Assembly (NCBI RefSeq): GCF_964204645.1
Contig: NC_134026.1
Location: 28,538,650 to 28,602,649 of the forward strand
DNA length: 64,000 bases
Source: Tubulanus polymorphus
Taxonomy: Eukaryota > Nemertea > Palaeonemertea > Tubulaniformes > Tubulanidae
Direction: 5' to 3'
Positions within the stretch are counted from its first letter, which is position 1, and each line of letters starts with the position of its first letter. The notes under the pieces are model-generated. The model did not search any database and had not been told where the DNA came from. It was given only the letters and a program-made list of their open reading frames with translations. Shown here piece by piece: positions 1-10,802 of this stretch. The translations under genes and the position numbers were made by a program.

Positions 1-3000
1 GGATTTTTTGGATCCGATTCATCGCGTATAGAAAATAACTCCTGATACTAATTATGGCATTTATAGGCTACAAATATGATAATACGCGGCTGTAAGAATC
101 GTCAGTAACATAATAAGATGCAAGGGGATTGGGTGCCGATGCGTTCCCAATAGTTTAGTTTTAAAACACCTAACACACATTGCGTCATTCGCTGTTGAGT
201 ATTCTGATCTCGATAGAGATTCCTTGTGGCGTATTTTCTGTGGACATCTCCAAGTGTTGACAGCTTAATGAATTGCATTAGTCACTGCTATACTCGTGGT
301 CACTTGTCGTATATAGGGGTCGTGTCAAGAAAACAGTGGGTTTCACATCCTTCACCTCTAGGTTAGGCTCCCGCTATCTGTTTGTTTTAGAGAATACAAA
401 CGGATGACAGGCCGAGTTCTTGATCTGATCGCTGCAAAACTCCATATGTAAGATGTAGAATGATGCAGATGCTGTCATCTAAGGCTCATATTTAAGAAAC
501 TGTTAAGCCCTTTATCTAATCTAACACCTTGAACCACGCATCAGTTTTGGACTTAGTGGCAGCTGTAAAGCCCGGATGATCGTTTTTGTATCTTCAGAAT
601 CTGAGACTCACTAACTTTCAGTTGACCGAACAAATTTTCAATCTCAATTATTTCTTGTCCTCGTAGTAGCCATAAATGAATTCATCATTCGCCCATCTAA
701 CTATTCATCCCTTGTATTTTCTCTCTCCAAGATCTAAGATGTAATTGCTATTTGATTCATCGACGAGACAGGCCCTTTCATATAATTGCCTCCAACGACA
801 CACGCATCTTTCCCCTTCGTTGGGCTAAGTCTTATTGAATTTCACTTGGCCTAACACATCTCCGCGGCAAAATGGAAGTAATCATGTCAATCATACAATG
901 AGGCATATACATCATTTTCCACGGGTTTGGTCAAATTTTCTCCGCGGCTCGTTACTCATCTTTCCACGGTTTGTCAAAATGGGTTTACGTCAAAATCTTT
1001 TCAACGTTCTTCGTTCCATTTAATCGTAACGGCTTTGGGCTACGAGTGCAGTACTAATGGGATAACATTTTGACCGAAAACGACCCCGCGACTATCACGA
1101 CTTTGACGGATGGATCTACCCCAGATATCCACCCACCATCTCTCGCTGATATAGTTAGATTTCGGGCGACAAATCCATTACAACTCGCGTCATGTGCGTC
1201 AGCCCAACATCATTTACTCCTGTTGGCTAAACGAGTCAAACACATCCTCACCGCATATACATGCTCACCCTGATCATCGAAATGATTTTAGCACCTGGTA
1301 ATAATCCAACAGTTGTATCGATGTAGGTGGGTATAAGTGCTCAGGAATACCAGCGACTTCCTACGTAATTAATTGCTTTTAGCGAGAAAAGTCTGTTGAT
1401 GGTCTTATGAAATATCCTTTTGTCTTTTCAAGGCGATCTCCAATCAGAAATAACTCCTTTTCATTAAATATATCGCATTTGGAATGGTATTTCTTGCTAA
1501 TATATTTGATGTCTAAATGTCTTTGGTGGATAGTTATTAGATGTATTGGAATTCTGTATACCTAACTACGTCACCGTTCTATGATTACGTACCTTACTTG
1601 CAACCACTTGCCTACGAATATCCACCGAATCGATTAACAACAGTGAAGGGTTTTCACGGTCCACATCTGAACCTAAGGAGGCTTAGATGGCTCGGGGATT
1701 TGTTTCGTGAGAAAACTCGCTAGAAGCTCGCATTCCAAAGATTATTAGAAAGTTCGATACTGCTTTTTGTTGCACGTGATATGGGGGATTGTGTTGTAAA
1801 CTTTATTGAAAACAACGATTTTTACTTAAAGCCCTTATCGCGTGAATCGGTAAGCGTTCATATTCGAAGAACTTATAAATTTCTAAAATGTTTTGTCTGT
1901 TCGTACACAGCGCAAAAGCGTATTCTGAAAATCAATCGCTAAGCGAAATAAAAAGAATCGTGATTTATGGGTTCCCATTCGAGGAAGAAATATATACATG
2001 ATAAAAATGCTACCTGATGACGTCCAGATGTAAATGACATGTTTCTACCCGATCGTTTAAACATGTAAGTCTATGTTTGCCAAAGTGACATGAAATTTCT
2101 TTGGTTGTGAAAATTCAATACCACATAGAAAAGTTTTTTTAACAAGCACAGAAGGAAACATGTCGCCACGTATCAGATCTCGCTACCGTACGAGATATTC
2201 CTCACACATCTGTATAATAATCAGACGGTAATTCTGCTGATCAGAAATGAAGATATCGGTACTATACGCCGCAATTTAAAAGGCTTCATTTCAAATTAAT
2301 GATGTTCAGAATGTGAGAAACCGATTGGTAGAGATAGTCTCGATTTTAGATATACGTCACAGACACGAAACAGAACCTCACGGGTTTCATAAACTTTCCA
2401 TCTGTATTGTTTGACGAAACATGTTATTTGAGATTTGCCATCTAACCTTCGGCACTTTTCAAATTCGAAATAAACGCCCCAATGCCAGTCACCGCTGAGA
2501 ACAATATACACGACGATGTATAGTCCTGTCTGCACTTTTCATTCTAATCATTCCTAACGGATAGATCCGGTAAGTTTTTACACAGCCGAAAGGGTCATAC
2601 CTTGTGTGCATACGTAGGACTGTTTCATCTCATCAGTAATGCCATTAGCAAAAGCTAAATTGATTTAATTTACTGATGGAGATACACTTCTTGAAGTGTA
2701 GAATAGTCCTTACAATTGAATTGCACACGGGAAAACTACAACTAAATTCATTATATAAGAGCGTAGTCATTCCGTTAGCTGCGATGTGATCGGGATATTC
2801 TAGAATTTTGCGAGCGGCATTTTGGAAAATATTAGCTCAAAATGTGGTTGGAGAATATTTCAACAAGATCAAGTTTCGGGGGAAGTTTTGATTATGTTTG
2901 AAGGGCTTGCGATGAAGTGCAGCGGATTCCTTGATGGTGAAATCGTGTTGATTCTGTAGATACCTTAATCAGTTACACTTTCTAACGATCAGATATCACT

Positions 3001-4200
3001 CGTGGTATCTCAAATACAAAATGTCTAAATTCTTTCGTTATCTACAACGTAAAGGTTAACGTCCTTTATCGAGCTTGGGTAATACGTTTACAGACATTCT
3101 CGGCAGGTTTACAATCCGTGTGACGACCGGTAGAGGATATTCCATCAATCCATTTACGTCACATATGTCGGAAATATCAAGCCCCGGTCAGGACTTTGGG
3201 AATGTCTAGCAATTCCATCTGAATATCGGTGGCGATAATGGTTTTTCCACGCAAGACTGTGCATATTTGGCTAAACGTACCTATCTAAACATTACATATT
3301 TTTGAATTATGTCTATATAACGATGTAAGTTCCATCAGGTATATTCATTTATCAAGCGAAAGATAATTATCCTGAAATTAAATTTCAATTAGAGATTGTG
3401 ATGATGGATGATGGGATGCTTCTCCTTGATCTACATGTACTTGGATTAACTGGGAAAGCTGCAGTCGAAACCGACCATTGGCGTGTAGTTTTGTAACTAT
3501 TTGAAAATCTAAACATTCGATAATGTACGCTGACAATCGAAATATTTCATGATAAGATTCAACAACAACCGTTATCTGTTTGTGATGATATTCAATAAAT
3601 CAGATCCACATTCAACGAATCAGTGTCGACAGTCATGGTTTATAATATGTAGTATATCTGTATGTAAAATGGCTGTTTCGTTTTGATACTACATGTCGAT
3701 AATTAGGCCTTTTTATTCTTCTTTAAAACAAGCAACCGAGCGTGACTTTATGTCCAAAAGTTTCAATTTAGCCAAGAATAACCTTCCTTGTCATGAAACC
3801 ACCATTTCAAACCTTCCCCCGTGGTAAAATAATTGATAGAAATACATGTTAAGGATAAATCTAAGTTCGATATCAATTAATGAAATACACGTGTAATAGG
3901 ATACGAGCTCTTAATTGCTCTTGTTAAATGGACAAATTGTTCATCAAATAACGATTAGAAATGTTCTTAAAACAGCTAAAATTGCTGCTGTTGATATTGA
4001 TCGAATAACACAATATTTTTTCCGATTCGTAATATGAATTTTTAAATATATCTGGTTAGGTGTTATGTAATTTAAGGCGTGCGTTGGTATGGTATTGGTA
4101 AATTGGTATTTTCAGTGGTCTGATGATAGCTGCAATTAGAACATTTAGCTTCCGGGTAATATTGAATTTTTTTCAATGATGATCCACTTTTCTAGTTCCC
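1..4200. other. Intergenic DNA, no gene seen
   Basis: The open frames here are all under 80 codons and I recognise no protein family, signal peptide or splice-linked coding block. Base composition is AT-rich with no obvious array. Nothing supports a gene; regulatory DNA or unrecognised old repeats may be present. Confidence 0.5.
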
Positions 4201-4228
4201 ATAGACAAGTGGTCGGCTGTCTAATACT

Positions 4229-4400
4229 ATTTGAAGTTAAAAACCATCACTTTTTAAGATAAACTAAATGAACATTTGACGTTTCGACCCAATCTAATAC
4301 ATTTTTAAAAATATTTTTTAATATGGCCCATAGAATTGAGTCGAAACGTCAAACGCTCCTTTAGTTTTTTTTGTATTATTGTGGGTTTTTTACTTCAAAT
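4229..4400. repeat. Fold-back element with GAAACGTC arms
   Basis: Two imperfect inverted arms of about 60-65 bp (about 4229-4290 and 4338-4400) flank an AT-rich spacer. Read outward, each arm has TCGAAACGTCAAA, then a TTTAGTTT-like block, then a GGTTTTT-A-ACTTCAAAT tail. The GAAACGTC core and the GGGTTTTT tail are shared with the larger fold-back element near 7.4-7.76 kb, so it may be a diverged relative. I see no coding potential and no convincing target-site duplication. Confidence 0.55.
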
Positions 4401-6958
4401 GATCCGGTATTTTATCTACTTTACAAAATTACTAAATGTTTTGGATTTTTAAGACTTTCTATTGCGTATTTGTTTGTGTAGTCATTCTGCACGACATGCA
4501 GGTAATATCCGCCTGCGAGAAAAGAATCAGAATTCGTTTTAACTCTGTATCATTCGTTCATTCTAAATTCAAGGCCGCTTCTCTCCAGTTCCATCCATCC
4601 AGTCCGTTTGATTAGAACGGCCTCCCGCAGTAAACCGACTCATAAACCATACACTCAATGTTCTACCTTAGATTGTCTATAAGATTGCTTATGTCCACGA
4701 GATTCCATTTTCGTTCGTTTGACGTTTTGCCGGAGCAGTCAGTCACGTCACGACAAAAATCAACATCAGAAAATATGGGCAGACATATCCATTAACCCTA
4801 CGATGACAACTTTGACTGAATCCATATGGGAATAGTTTTTTAAAGGCCATTTATTTTGAATCCAGTATATTTGGAGCTTTTCCCGATAAGTAATCAAGCA
4901 AATGTAGTCTATAATGAAATTGCGGGTGAATAGCATCATGGATCATCTCAATTTATTACATGAATAAAGGGGTCTGTAGCCCACAGTTGTATAAATTCAA
5001 ATGTTCACAAACCTAGAAATTGTCTCGTGAAACTGATCGATAAAGTTAAATGAGAAAATAAGTACCTCCCATCCTGCGGTGTGACTGAAAGCCGGACGTG
5101 GACCCGGACTCGATATCCGCAGGAATGACGTCTTAAAGCCACACCAGGACTAAATTTTTCGGACTTGGATTATTTTGGAATTTTTAAGATTAGCATGGTT
5201 TTGCTGTCGGTTGAAGGAAGTATAAAAAAGTCTTTGTTAACTAGCATGCGCGTAACGGGCGCTTGAGGCTTAGTACATCATGATGGGTTATTTAGCCGAA
5301 TATAATGCCAGCGATTCCCCCCCCCCCCCCAAAAAAAAAAATTATCAGCTAGCACCGTCAACCTAATTGTGATTGACATCATAGCGCAATTGACCAAAAG
5401 CACATTGGTTAACAATGGATACCACTCTTATGGCACGTATTTGACTCCATTTAAGGATTTGATTATTCGAATCAGGAGCCAGGTCGGTTTTTTTACCGTC
5501 ACTGTGCTTTGCCGTTGGTTACATTTCTTACGACGGAATAATGTTGTAGAAGTATCGTAAAATCGTTCATATAACAAATATATGGTAAGATTGATAAAGA
5601 TTAATGACGACGATAAGGCAATGGATTCGAAGAGCTTTACCAAAGGACAACACGGAATGATCGCTGAGAAAGACCTGTGGAAATAGGTTTTCCGTTGTTC
5701 GTAATAGTTCGTTGTCAAATAAAACGAATTGCTCGACATTATCAATCCCATATTCAGTGTCTTTTGGGAAATTAATCCATGAATTATATAAGATTGATTT
5801 GTTCTATTTAGTTTTTAAGATTGAGAACTGATAGATCAAACATATCGAATAGTCTTTCAAATATGGCCAGTGCTACAGTATTATTGTCCTGACCTTGACT
5901 CTACGTGCAGTGTAAGTGTTTGGAAATGAAGCAGTTGTAACTGTTGACCTGTTGTTTTGTTTTTGAATCAGTACGGTCCAAATTGATTTCAACAAAATTA
6001 TTTCTTCGATTCTACTTGGAATGGAACTTTCCACGCATAAACGGTATGCTTTGATAAATATCAGTGAAAGGTATTCGGTCAGTGTCTTTATTGACATGTC
6101 AATTAGGGCCATGATGGATGAATCCCTAATAGTTATGCTTCATTATTGTGATTTCGCTAGTTTTATTACGAATTGCTATTATGTTGAGTTAAAGTGGTTT
6201 ATAAGGGACCTGTGAAACTCAACGGGAATAATTGTCTGTGGCTGATTACTGAACGCTGTAACTACTAGAAATATCCTTAATGAGCCTTTGATCCTTCGAG
6301 CCTATCTAATAGGTTACGTATGCTCTCTGACCATGGATATGTCCCAATTTCTGTCTAGTTTATATATCTATTCGAAGTTGAAAGACAAGCCAATTATTCC
6401 TACCTCTTCTTTTCTCGTAACCAGTAATAATGTTTCATATGCAATTGATTTCCGCGTACGCTCTTCAGAGAAAACGATTATCGAAGATCTTGTACTGACA
6501 TCACAGGCGCATCGGACAATTCGCAAAAATTGAATGCAATTTCGTCAAGAATCTTTGATGCAGTCGGTAAATATTTGCCAAAGCGAATTTGTTCAAAATG
6601 AATGGTATTGGGGATTGATTTGTACTGTGATTAGATTGAACTACCACTCGTAGTGTAAGAGCCATCTGTTACACCGAGATATGTAAACATTAATGTCTGA
6701 CTGGTTTACATTTTTATAGCAGCAGAAGGTTGCGGAGAAATTAGTGATTGCAGTTAATCGTCATATTCGGGAATGCGATCGTAGCTAGAATTATCCAGCA
6801 CCGGTTTTTTGAAAATGTTCAAAATAGCTTCAGTTCGTGACCAACCACGATTTCAAAATACAACGCATTTTTCTTTTGAATTTCAAATAGATCCTTGATT
6901 TCTCTTCTGAAAATGACTAACCCAACGAGATTCAGTCCGCGTATGATATATATACACA

Positions 6959-7002
<44 letters not shown>

Positions 7003-7401
7003 TCAAAATAATAAAGATGAAAGTCACTCCCTTGAACAGTCAAACGCTACTACGGATACATACCGCAGGGCGTATAATCGATTTATCATGTTATGAAATC
7101 AGTCAATGGTATTAAAAGTATTTCAATTTGCACGTTTCCTAGCTATAATTAACAATGTGTTAACGCAAAACAAAAGGGCTAAATTATTTATACGGTTTTA
7201 GTAGGTATAGGCTTGATGACATCAGCGCACGCGAACGCGCCAAACCTAAATAAAGAATTATTTATGACATAAAATAATTACAACCTTTCTCACGATGTTT
7301 CGGTGAAGGTGCGATTTGTGCTTGATTGCTTTCAAAGAACACGATCGGTCGGTTTCACAATGTTTTACTTTAAAGATAGATGTAAGAACATTTTTTTCAA
7401 T
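4401..7401. other. Intergenic DNA with short homopolymer and TA tracts
   Basis: A C-run followed directly by an A-run lies near 5319-5340, and a (TA)n microsatellite near 6961-7000. Open frames of up to about 107 codons (for example the minus-strand one ending at 5428) have no recognisable domains, splice context or codon pattern. I see no supportable gene. Confidence 0.5.
6961..7000. repeat. (TA)n microsatellite
   Basis: About 20 uninterrupted TA dinucleotides after a short imperfect ATATATACACATT lead. Likely polymorphic. Confidence 0.9.
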
Positions 7402-7490
7402 TATTGCCATATTAAGATAAAAACCCACTATCTACAGATTAAAAGAATTTAAAAACAAGAATTTATTTATTAAATCTAAAATATATATAA

Positions 7491-7534
7491 GACACGACGT
7501 TTCGATCTCACCCTAGAGATCATCGTCAGGTGTG
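7491..7534 (-). ncRNA. Hammerhead-like ribozyme motif, copy B
   Basis: Reverse complement of copy A, in the left arm. In order on the minus strand: CACAC, CTGACGA, a single T, GATCTC, TAGGGT loop, GAGATC, GAAACGTC, GTGTC. CTGANGA and GAAA are the catalytic core boxes of hammerhead ribozymes, GATCTC/GAGATC forms stem II, CACAC/GTGT(C) gives a four-pair stem I, and GTC is a legal cleavage triplet. One unpaired T between core and stem II is atypical, so activity is uncertain. Confidence 0.45.
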
Positions 7535-7600
7535 AGATATAGACTAGTATATATCTCCTGGATATAGACTATGCGCTGAGATATAGACTAGTCTATATCT

Positions 7601-7644
7601 CACACCTGACGATGATCTCTAGGGTGAGATCGAAACGTCGTGTC
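7601..7644 (+). ncRNA. Hammerhead-like ribozyme motif, copy A
   Basis: CACAC (7601-7605), CTGACGA (7606-7612), one extra T, stem II GATCTC/GAGATC with loop TAGGGT (7614-7631), GAAACGTC (7632-7639) and GTGTC (7640-7644). Stem III would be ACGT, only two base pairs in a monomer and without a loop, but self-complementary, so two molecules could form a four-pair stem III as in dimeric type I hammerheads. The predicted cleavage site is after C7639. Confidence 0.45.
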
Positions 7645-7770
7645 TTATATATATTTTAGATTTAATAAATAAATTCTTGTTTTTAAATTCTTTTAATCTG
7701 TAGATAGTGGGTTTTTATCTTATTATCCGTTCACCACGTTTGAGTGTGGTTATCGTTCTATTGCCATATT

Positions 7771-10020
7771 GATATATATGTATATATACGTATGCAGATA
7801 TTCCAAATTAAAAACTTCTTATGTAATCTAATTCATAAGCATTATTCGCGCAATAAGAAAACGATTTTCTACACATCGTCTACATTATTTGCAATTCTAA
7901 TTCTCAACCAAACTCAATGTTACAGTCAGATCTGTTCTTCGTTCTATCCTAGATTTATGAGAAAATATCACGCAACTCCCGAACGATTATCTGATGGTCA
8001 TACATTCATAAATGGATCTCTTGATAATTATGTATCTCTTTTCGAAATTATGAAATCGAGTTACTTTCTTTCATTTAAGAAAATCGTTCAACTTACCGGA
8101 TTACTTTATCCGCACGTGAAATGTTGCTCCTAAAACCAATACACTTGACTTGCGAGTCGATGAGTTTCAATAATTGGTGAAGCTGGTTCAATCAGATGAC
8201 TTTCGATTTAAACATGTACTTATGATACAGGTGTGCGCGCTACTGACAAGAAGCAGCAACGGATGGCTCCGGGACGGCTATCAGCGCGCTGAAAACTGAC
8301 CGAGCTACGCGCAAAATCAGCGCGTCTGTCTGTCACCATGTTGCGATATGTCGATAGAACTCGTAACACACGCAACATGTTGAAAAGTAACAGTAGCTAT
8401 TAAATCTGAAATCTTGATGATACCCATCACAAATTACGAAGCATCACGGTTTCTGAAATAACTTTCTCAGATCCGTTCGAAAAATTTAATTAAAGCTTAT
8501 TGTTCGTGTTGGGTGGCAGACCAGTCATCGCGATATCTGCGTGTTCAGTCGAAAATTGATATTCGAAGGAAAATATAAGAATGAGTTTTAGTATCTATAG
8601 TCCATGGAAGAAATTCTGATATGGCCAACCATCATAAGAATTAACAGGGATGGATCCAGGGGTAAAATGATGGTTTGTGGTGCAATATTTGCAAATAAGC
8701 AGGATAAAACTTTTCGTCAACCTCACCACAACTCACCTCAACTTGTTTGATCAAGGCACAAGTCTGACCAGTGGCTATGCACTGGATGAAGTGTAGATGG
8801 GCATATTGGCAAATTATAGTATAAATGAATTACATCAACATGTTTTCAATGAAAGTTTATCGATATGTATATACCCAAGGTCATTAACTGTCCTTGTAGA
8901 TACTGTCAAATTAATTCGTTGGTCATGAAATCCGATGTCAGCAATTATCACGATTAGGATATAGCTGCTGGCAATCGAGAGAAATGGAATATGTTTAGTT
9001 CGATAATTAAGATATTTTGCTGAGATCAAAAACGGGATTCGTCGATGAATTTGGATAAAGTATGAAACTGAATAGAATATGTTGATGGTCATTTTCATCC
9101 TGCAGTTTGTATCGGTAAGCTGCATACTCGTCCAGATGAATTGGGCTTTTAAAAGCAGTAAAGACATGAATAAACGAGGTGATTCCAGGTTGACGTAAAG
9201 CCCACTGTCCTTCACTTGTGATCAAGTTATCTGGAAACACGATAATCTCGATCATAAATTACATGTCGTCTGCAGTCATAAATTGTTTCCTGCCGTGGCA
9301 GAGAGAGAGTGGCTGAAAGCTATCCGATTCGATCCCCTGTGATCGGTCAAACCGGAATGATCAGGACCAAACGCTCAAACGGATTAGGCAAATAACTAAC
9401 ACAGTATACCGTCATATCTGATGTCATCTTTTTGTCTGTCTGTGCCGCTAAAGACACAATAAAACTTATTTTAAATGAAAACCTTTACTTTTTACAATCA
9501 GATGCATATTATTCCAATGCAGGGGATAAAAGCCTCATCGGATATGACTAAAATGTTTCGATGTAGATTCAAAAAAGATCTTGCCCTTCAATCGTCCGGT
9601 AATAAAAGCAACGGACTCGTATTGTCGTAACAATCAGTAAGAAGGTCATTTACCGGGCAAAAAACCAATTACGATATGAATGAAGGATGTACTGCTGCTT
9701 TATTGCGATGTATCAACTTCGAAGGATTGTTCACTTCTTAATCCTGTCAGGGTTTGCAGATGAATGTCGGAGAATTTCGTGTTTTGATTGTGCGGCATGG
9801 TCCATTGAAGTGGCGTTAATCGTATTTTGAGATGGCGGCTGACTCCAGACCCATGTATCGTCTGTTAACCGTGTTAGGCTTCTGGTTGATGCCAAATATT
9901 GAATAACAATTTTAATCTAGTGGATTAGAGAATATATCAATTGCAAACATCAATCAACAATGTGGTTCTATTATGTCGAGACAGGATTAGAAGTTTGATT
10001 TAATATGAAATATACCGCAG
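7771..10020. other. Intergenic DNA, no gene seen
   Basis: Includes a 129-codon open frame (7744-8133, overlapping the start of this stretch) and two overlapping minus-strand frames (8835-9255). None shows a family motif, a plausible splice partner or good start context. A CpG-richer patch with several GCGC sites lies near 8225-8340 and might be an old promoter or repeat. Confidence 0.45.
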
Positions 10021-10027
10021 TAATATA

Positions 10028-10458
10028 CCCTCTCCCTCTCCCTCTCCCTCTCCCTCTCCCTCTCCCTCTCCCTCTCCCTCTCCCTCTCCCTCTCCCTCTC
10101 CCTCTCCCTCTCCCTCTCCCTCTCCCTCTCCCTCTCCCTCTCCCTCTCCCTCTCCCTCTCCCTCTCCCTCTCCCTCTCCCTCTCCCTCATCCTCTCCCTC
10201 TCCCTCTCCCTCTCCCTCTCCCTCTCCCTCTCCCTCTCCCTCTCCCTCTCCCTCTCCCTCTCCCTCTCCCTCTCCCTCTCCCTCTCCCTCTCCCTCTCCC
10301 TCTCCCTCTCCCTCTCCCTCTCCCTCTCCCTCTCCCTCTCCCTCTCCCTCTCCCTCTCCCTCTCCCTCTCCCTCTCCCTCTCCCTCTCCCTCTCCCTCTC
10401 CCTCTCCTTCTCCCTCTCCCTCTCCCTCTCCCTCTCCCTCTCCCTCTCCCTCTCCCTC
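10028..10458. repeat. (CTCCCT)n hexanucleotide array, about 72 units
   Basis: A 431-bp almost perfect homopyrimidine array with only two visible substitutions, near 10189 and near 10409. The minus strand reads (GGGAGA)n, a regular series of G-triplets with three-base loops, which is the sequence rule for G-quadruplexes; the tract is also a mirror-type polypurine run able to form triplex DNA. It ends about 340 bp upstream of the galaxin-like start codon. Long Leu-Pro and Gly-Glu open frames across it are artefacts of the six-base period. Confidence 0.97.
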
Positions 10459-10772
10459 TAATATTTTCAATTAGTTACACCAACAACTCGTCCTTCCAGT
10501 AAAAACAACCCTTAGATTCTCATGTTATTGTGTCATCTATCATTTTTCTCACATTTTTCTAAATGTTTTGGTATTGAATTAAAAGATAATAAGTTTAAAT
10601 GATATAGAAATGATTTTGTTATTTCTTTTAGAAAACATTACGCATAACATGAAGATTAAAAAAACATTTTCTGGAATTTTTCGCCTAACGACTTCAATTA
10701 ATCTAACTGAGATGACTCAAGATAAATATTGACCGAAGGTTGATACATATATACATGTATACGAGAGACGAA

Positions 10773-10802
10773 ATGTCGGATTCATTCCGGATTCTCTCAT
10801 AA
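10773..10802 (+). promoter_or_regulatory. Upstream ORF overlapping the galaxin-like start
   Basis: A nine-codon reading frame begins with ATGTCGGAT, the same nine bases that open the main frame at 10802. Its TAA stop shares one base with the main ATG (TAATG at 10800-10804). If the mRNA starts upstream of 10773 this arrangement would favour termination-reinitiation or damp translation; if transcription starts later it is irrelevant. Confidence 0.4.

Larger units (their letters stand above)
7414..7758. mobile_element. Inverted Penelope-like terminal-repeat element
   Basis: Two near-perfect inverted arms of about 145 bp (7414 to about 7553, and about 7578-7721) face each other. The right arm carries 37 extra bases (7722-7758). 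A perfect 12-bp direct repeat, TATTGCCATATT, flanks the whole unit at 7402-7413 and 7759-7770 and reads as a target-site duplication. Each arm contains a hammerhead-like core. Paired inverted pseudo-LTRs, a short one-sided extension and variable-length duplications are traits described for Penelope-like retroelements. No reverse transcriptase or GIY-YIG coding remains, so this is a non-autonomous or deleted copy. Assignment to the Penelope group is inference; a retro-insertion is well supported by the duplication. Confidence 0.7.

Noticed and set aside
7744-8133. 129-codon plus-strand frame after the fold-back element
   Set aside because: Starts inside the element flank, has no recognised domain and no splice or polyadenylation context.
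9987-10502. Long open frames of Leu-Pro, Gly-Glu and Arg-Glu repeats on both strands
   Set aside because: They are the automatic result of an uninterrupted hexanucleotide array; no start context, splice partner or non-repeat coding supports them.
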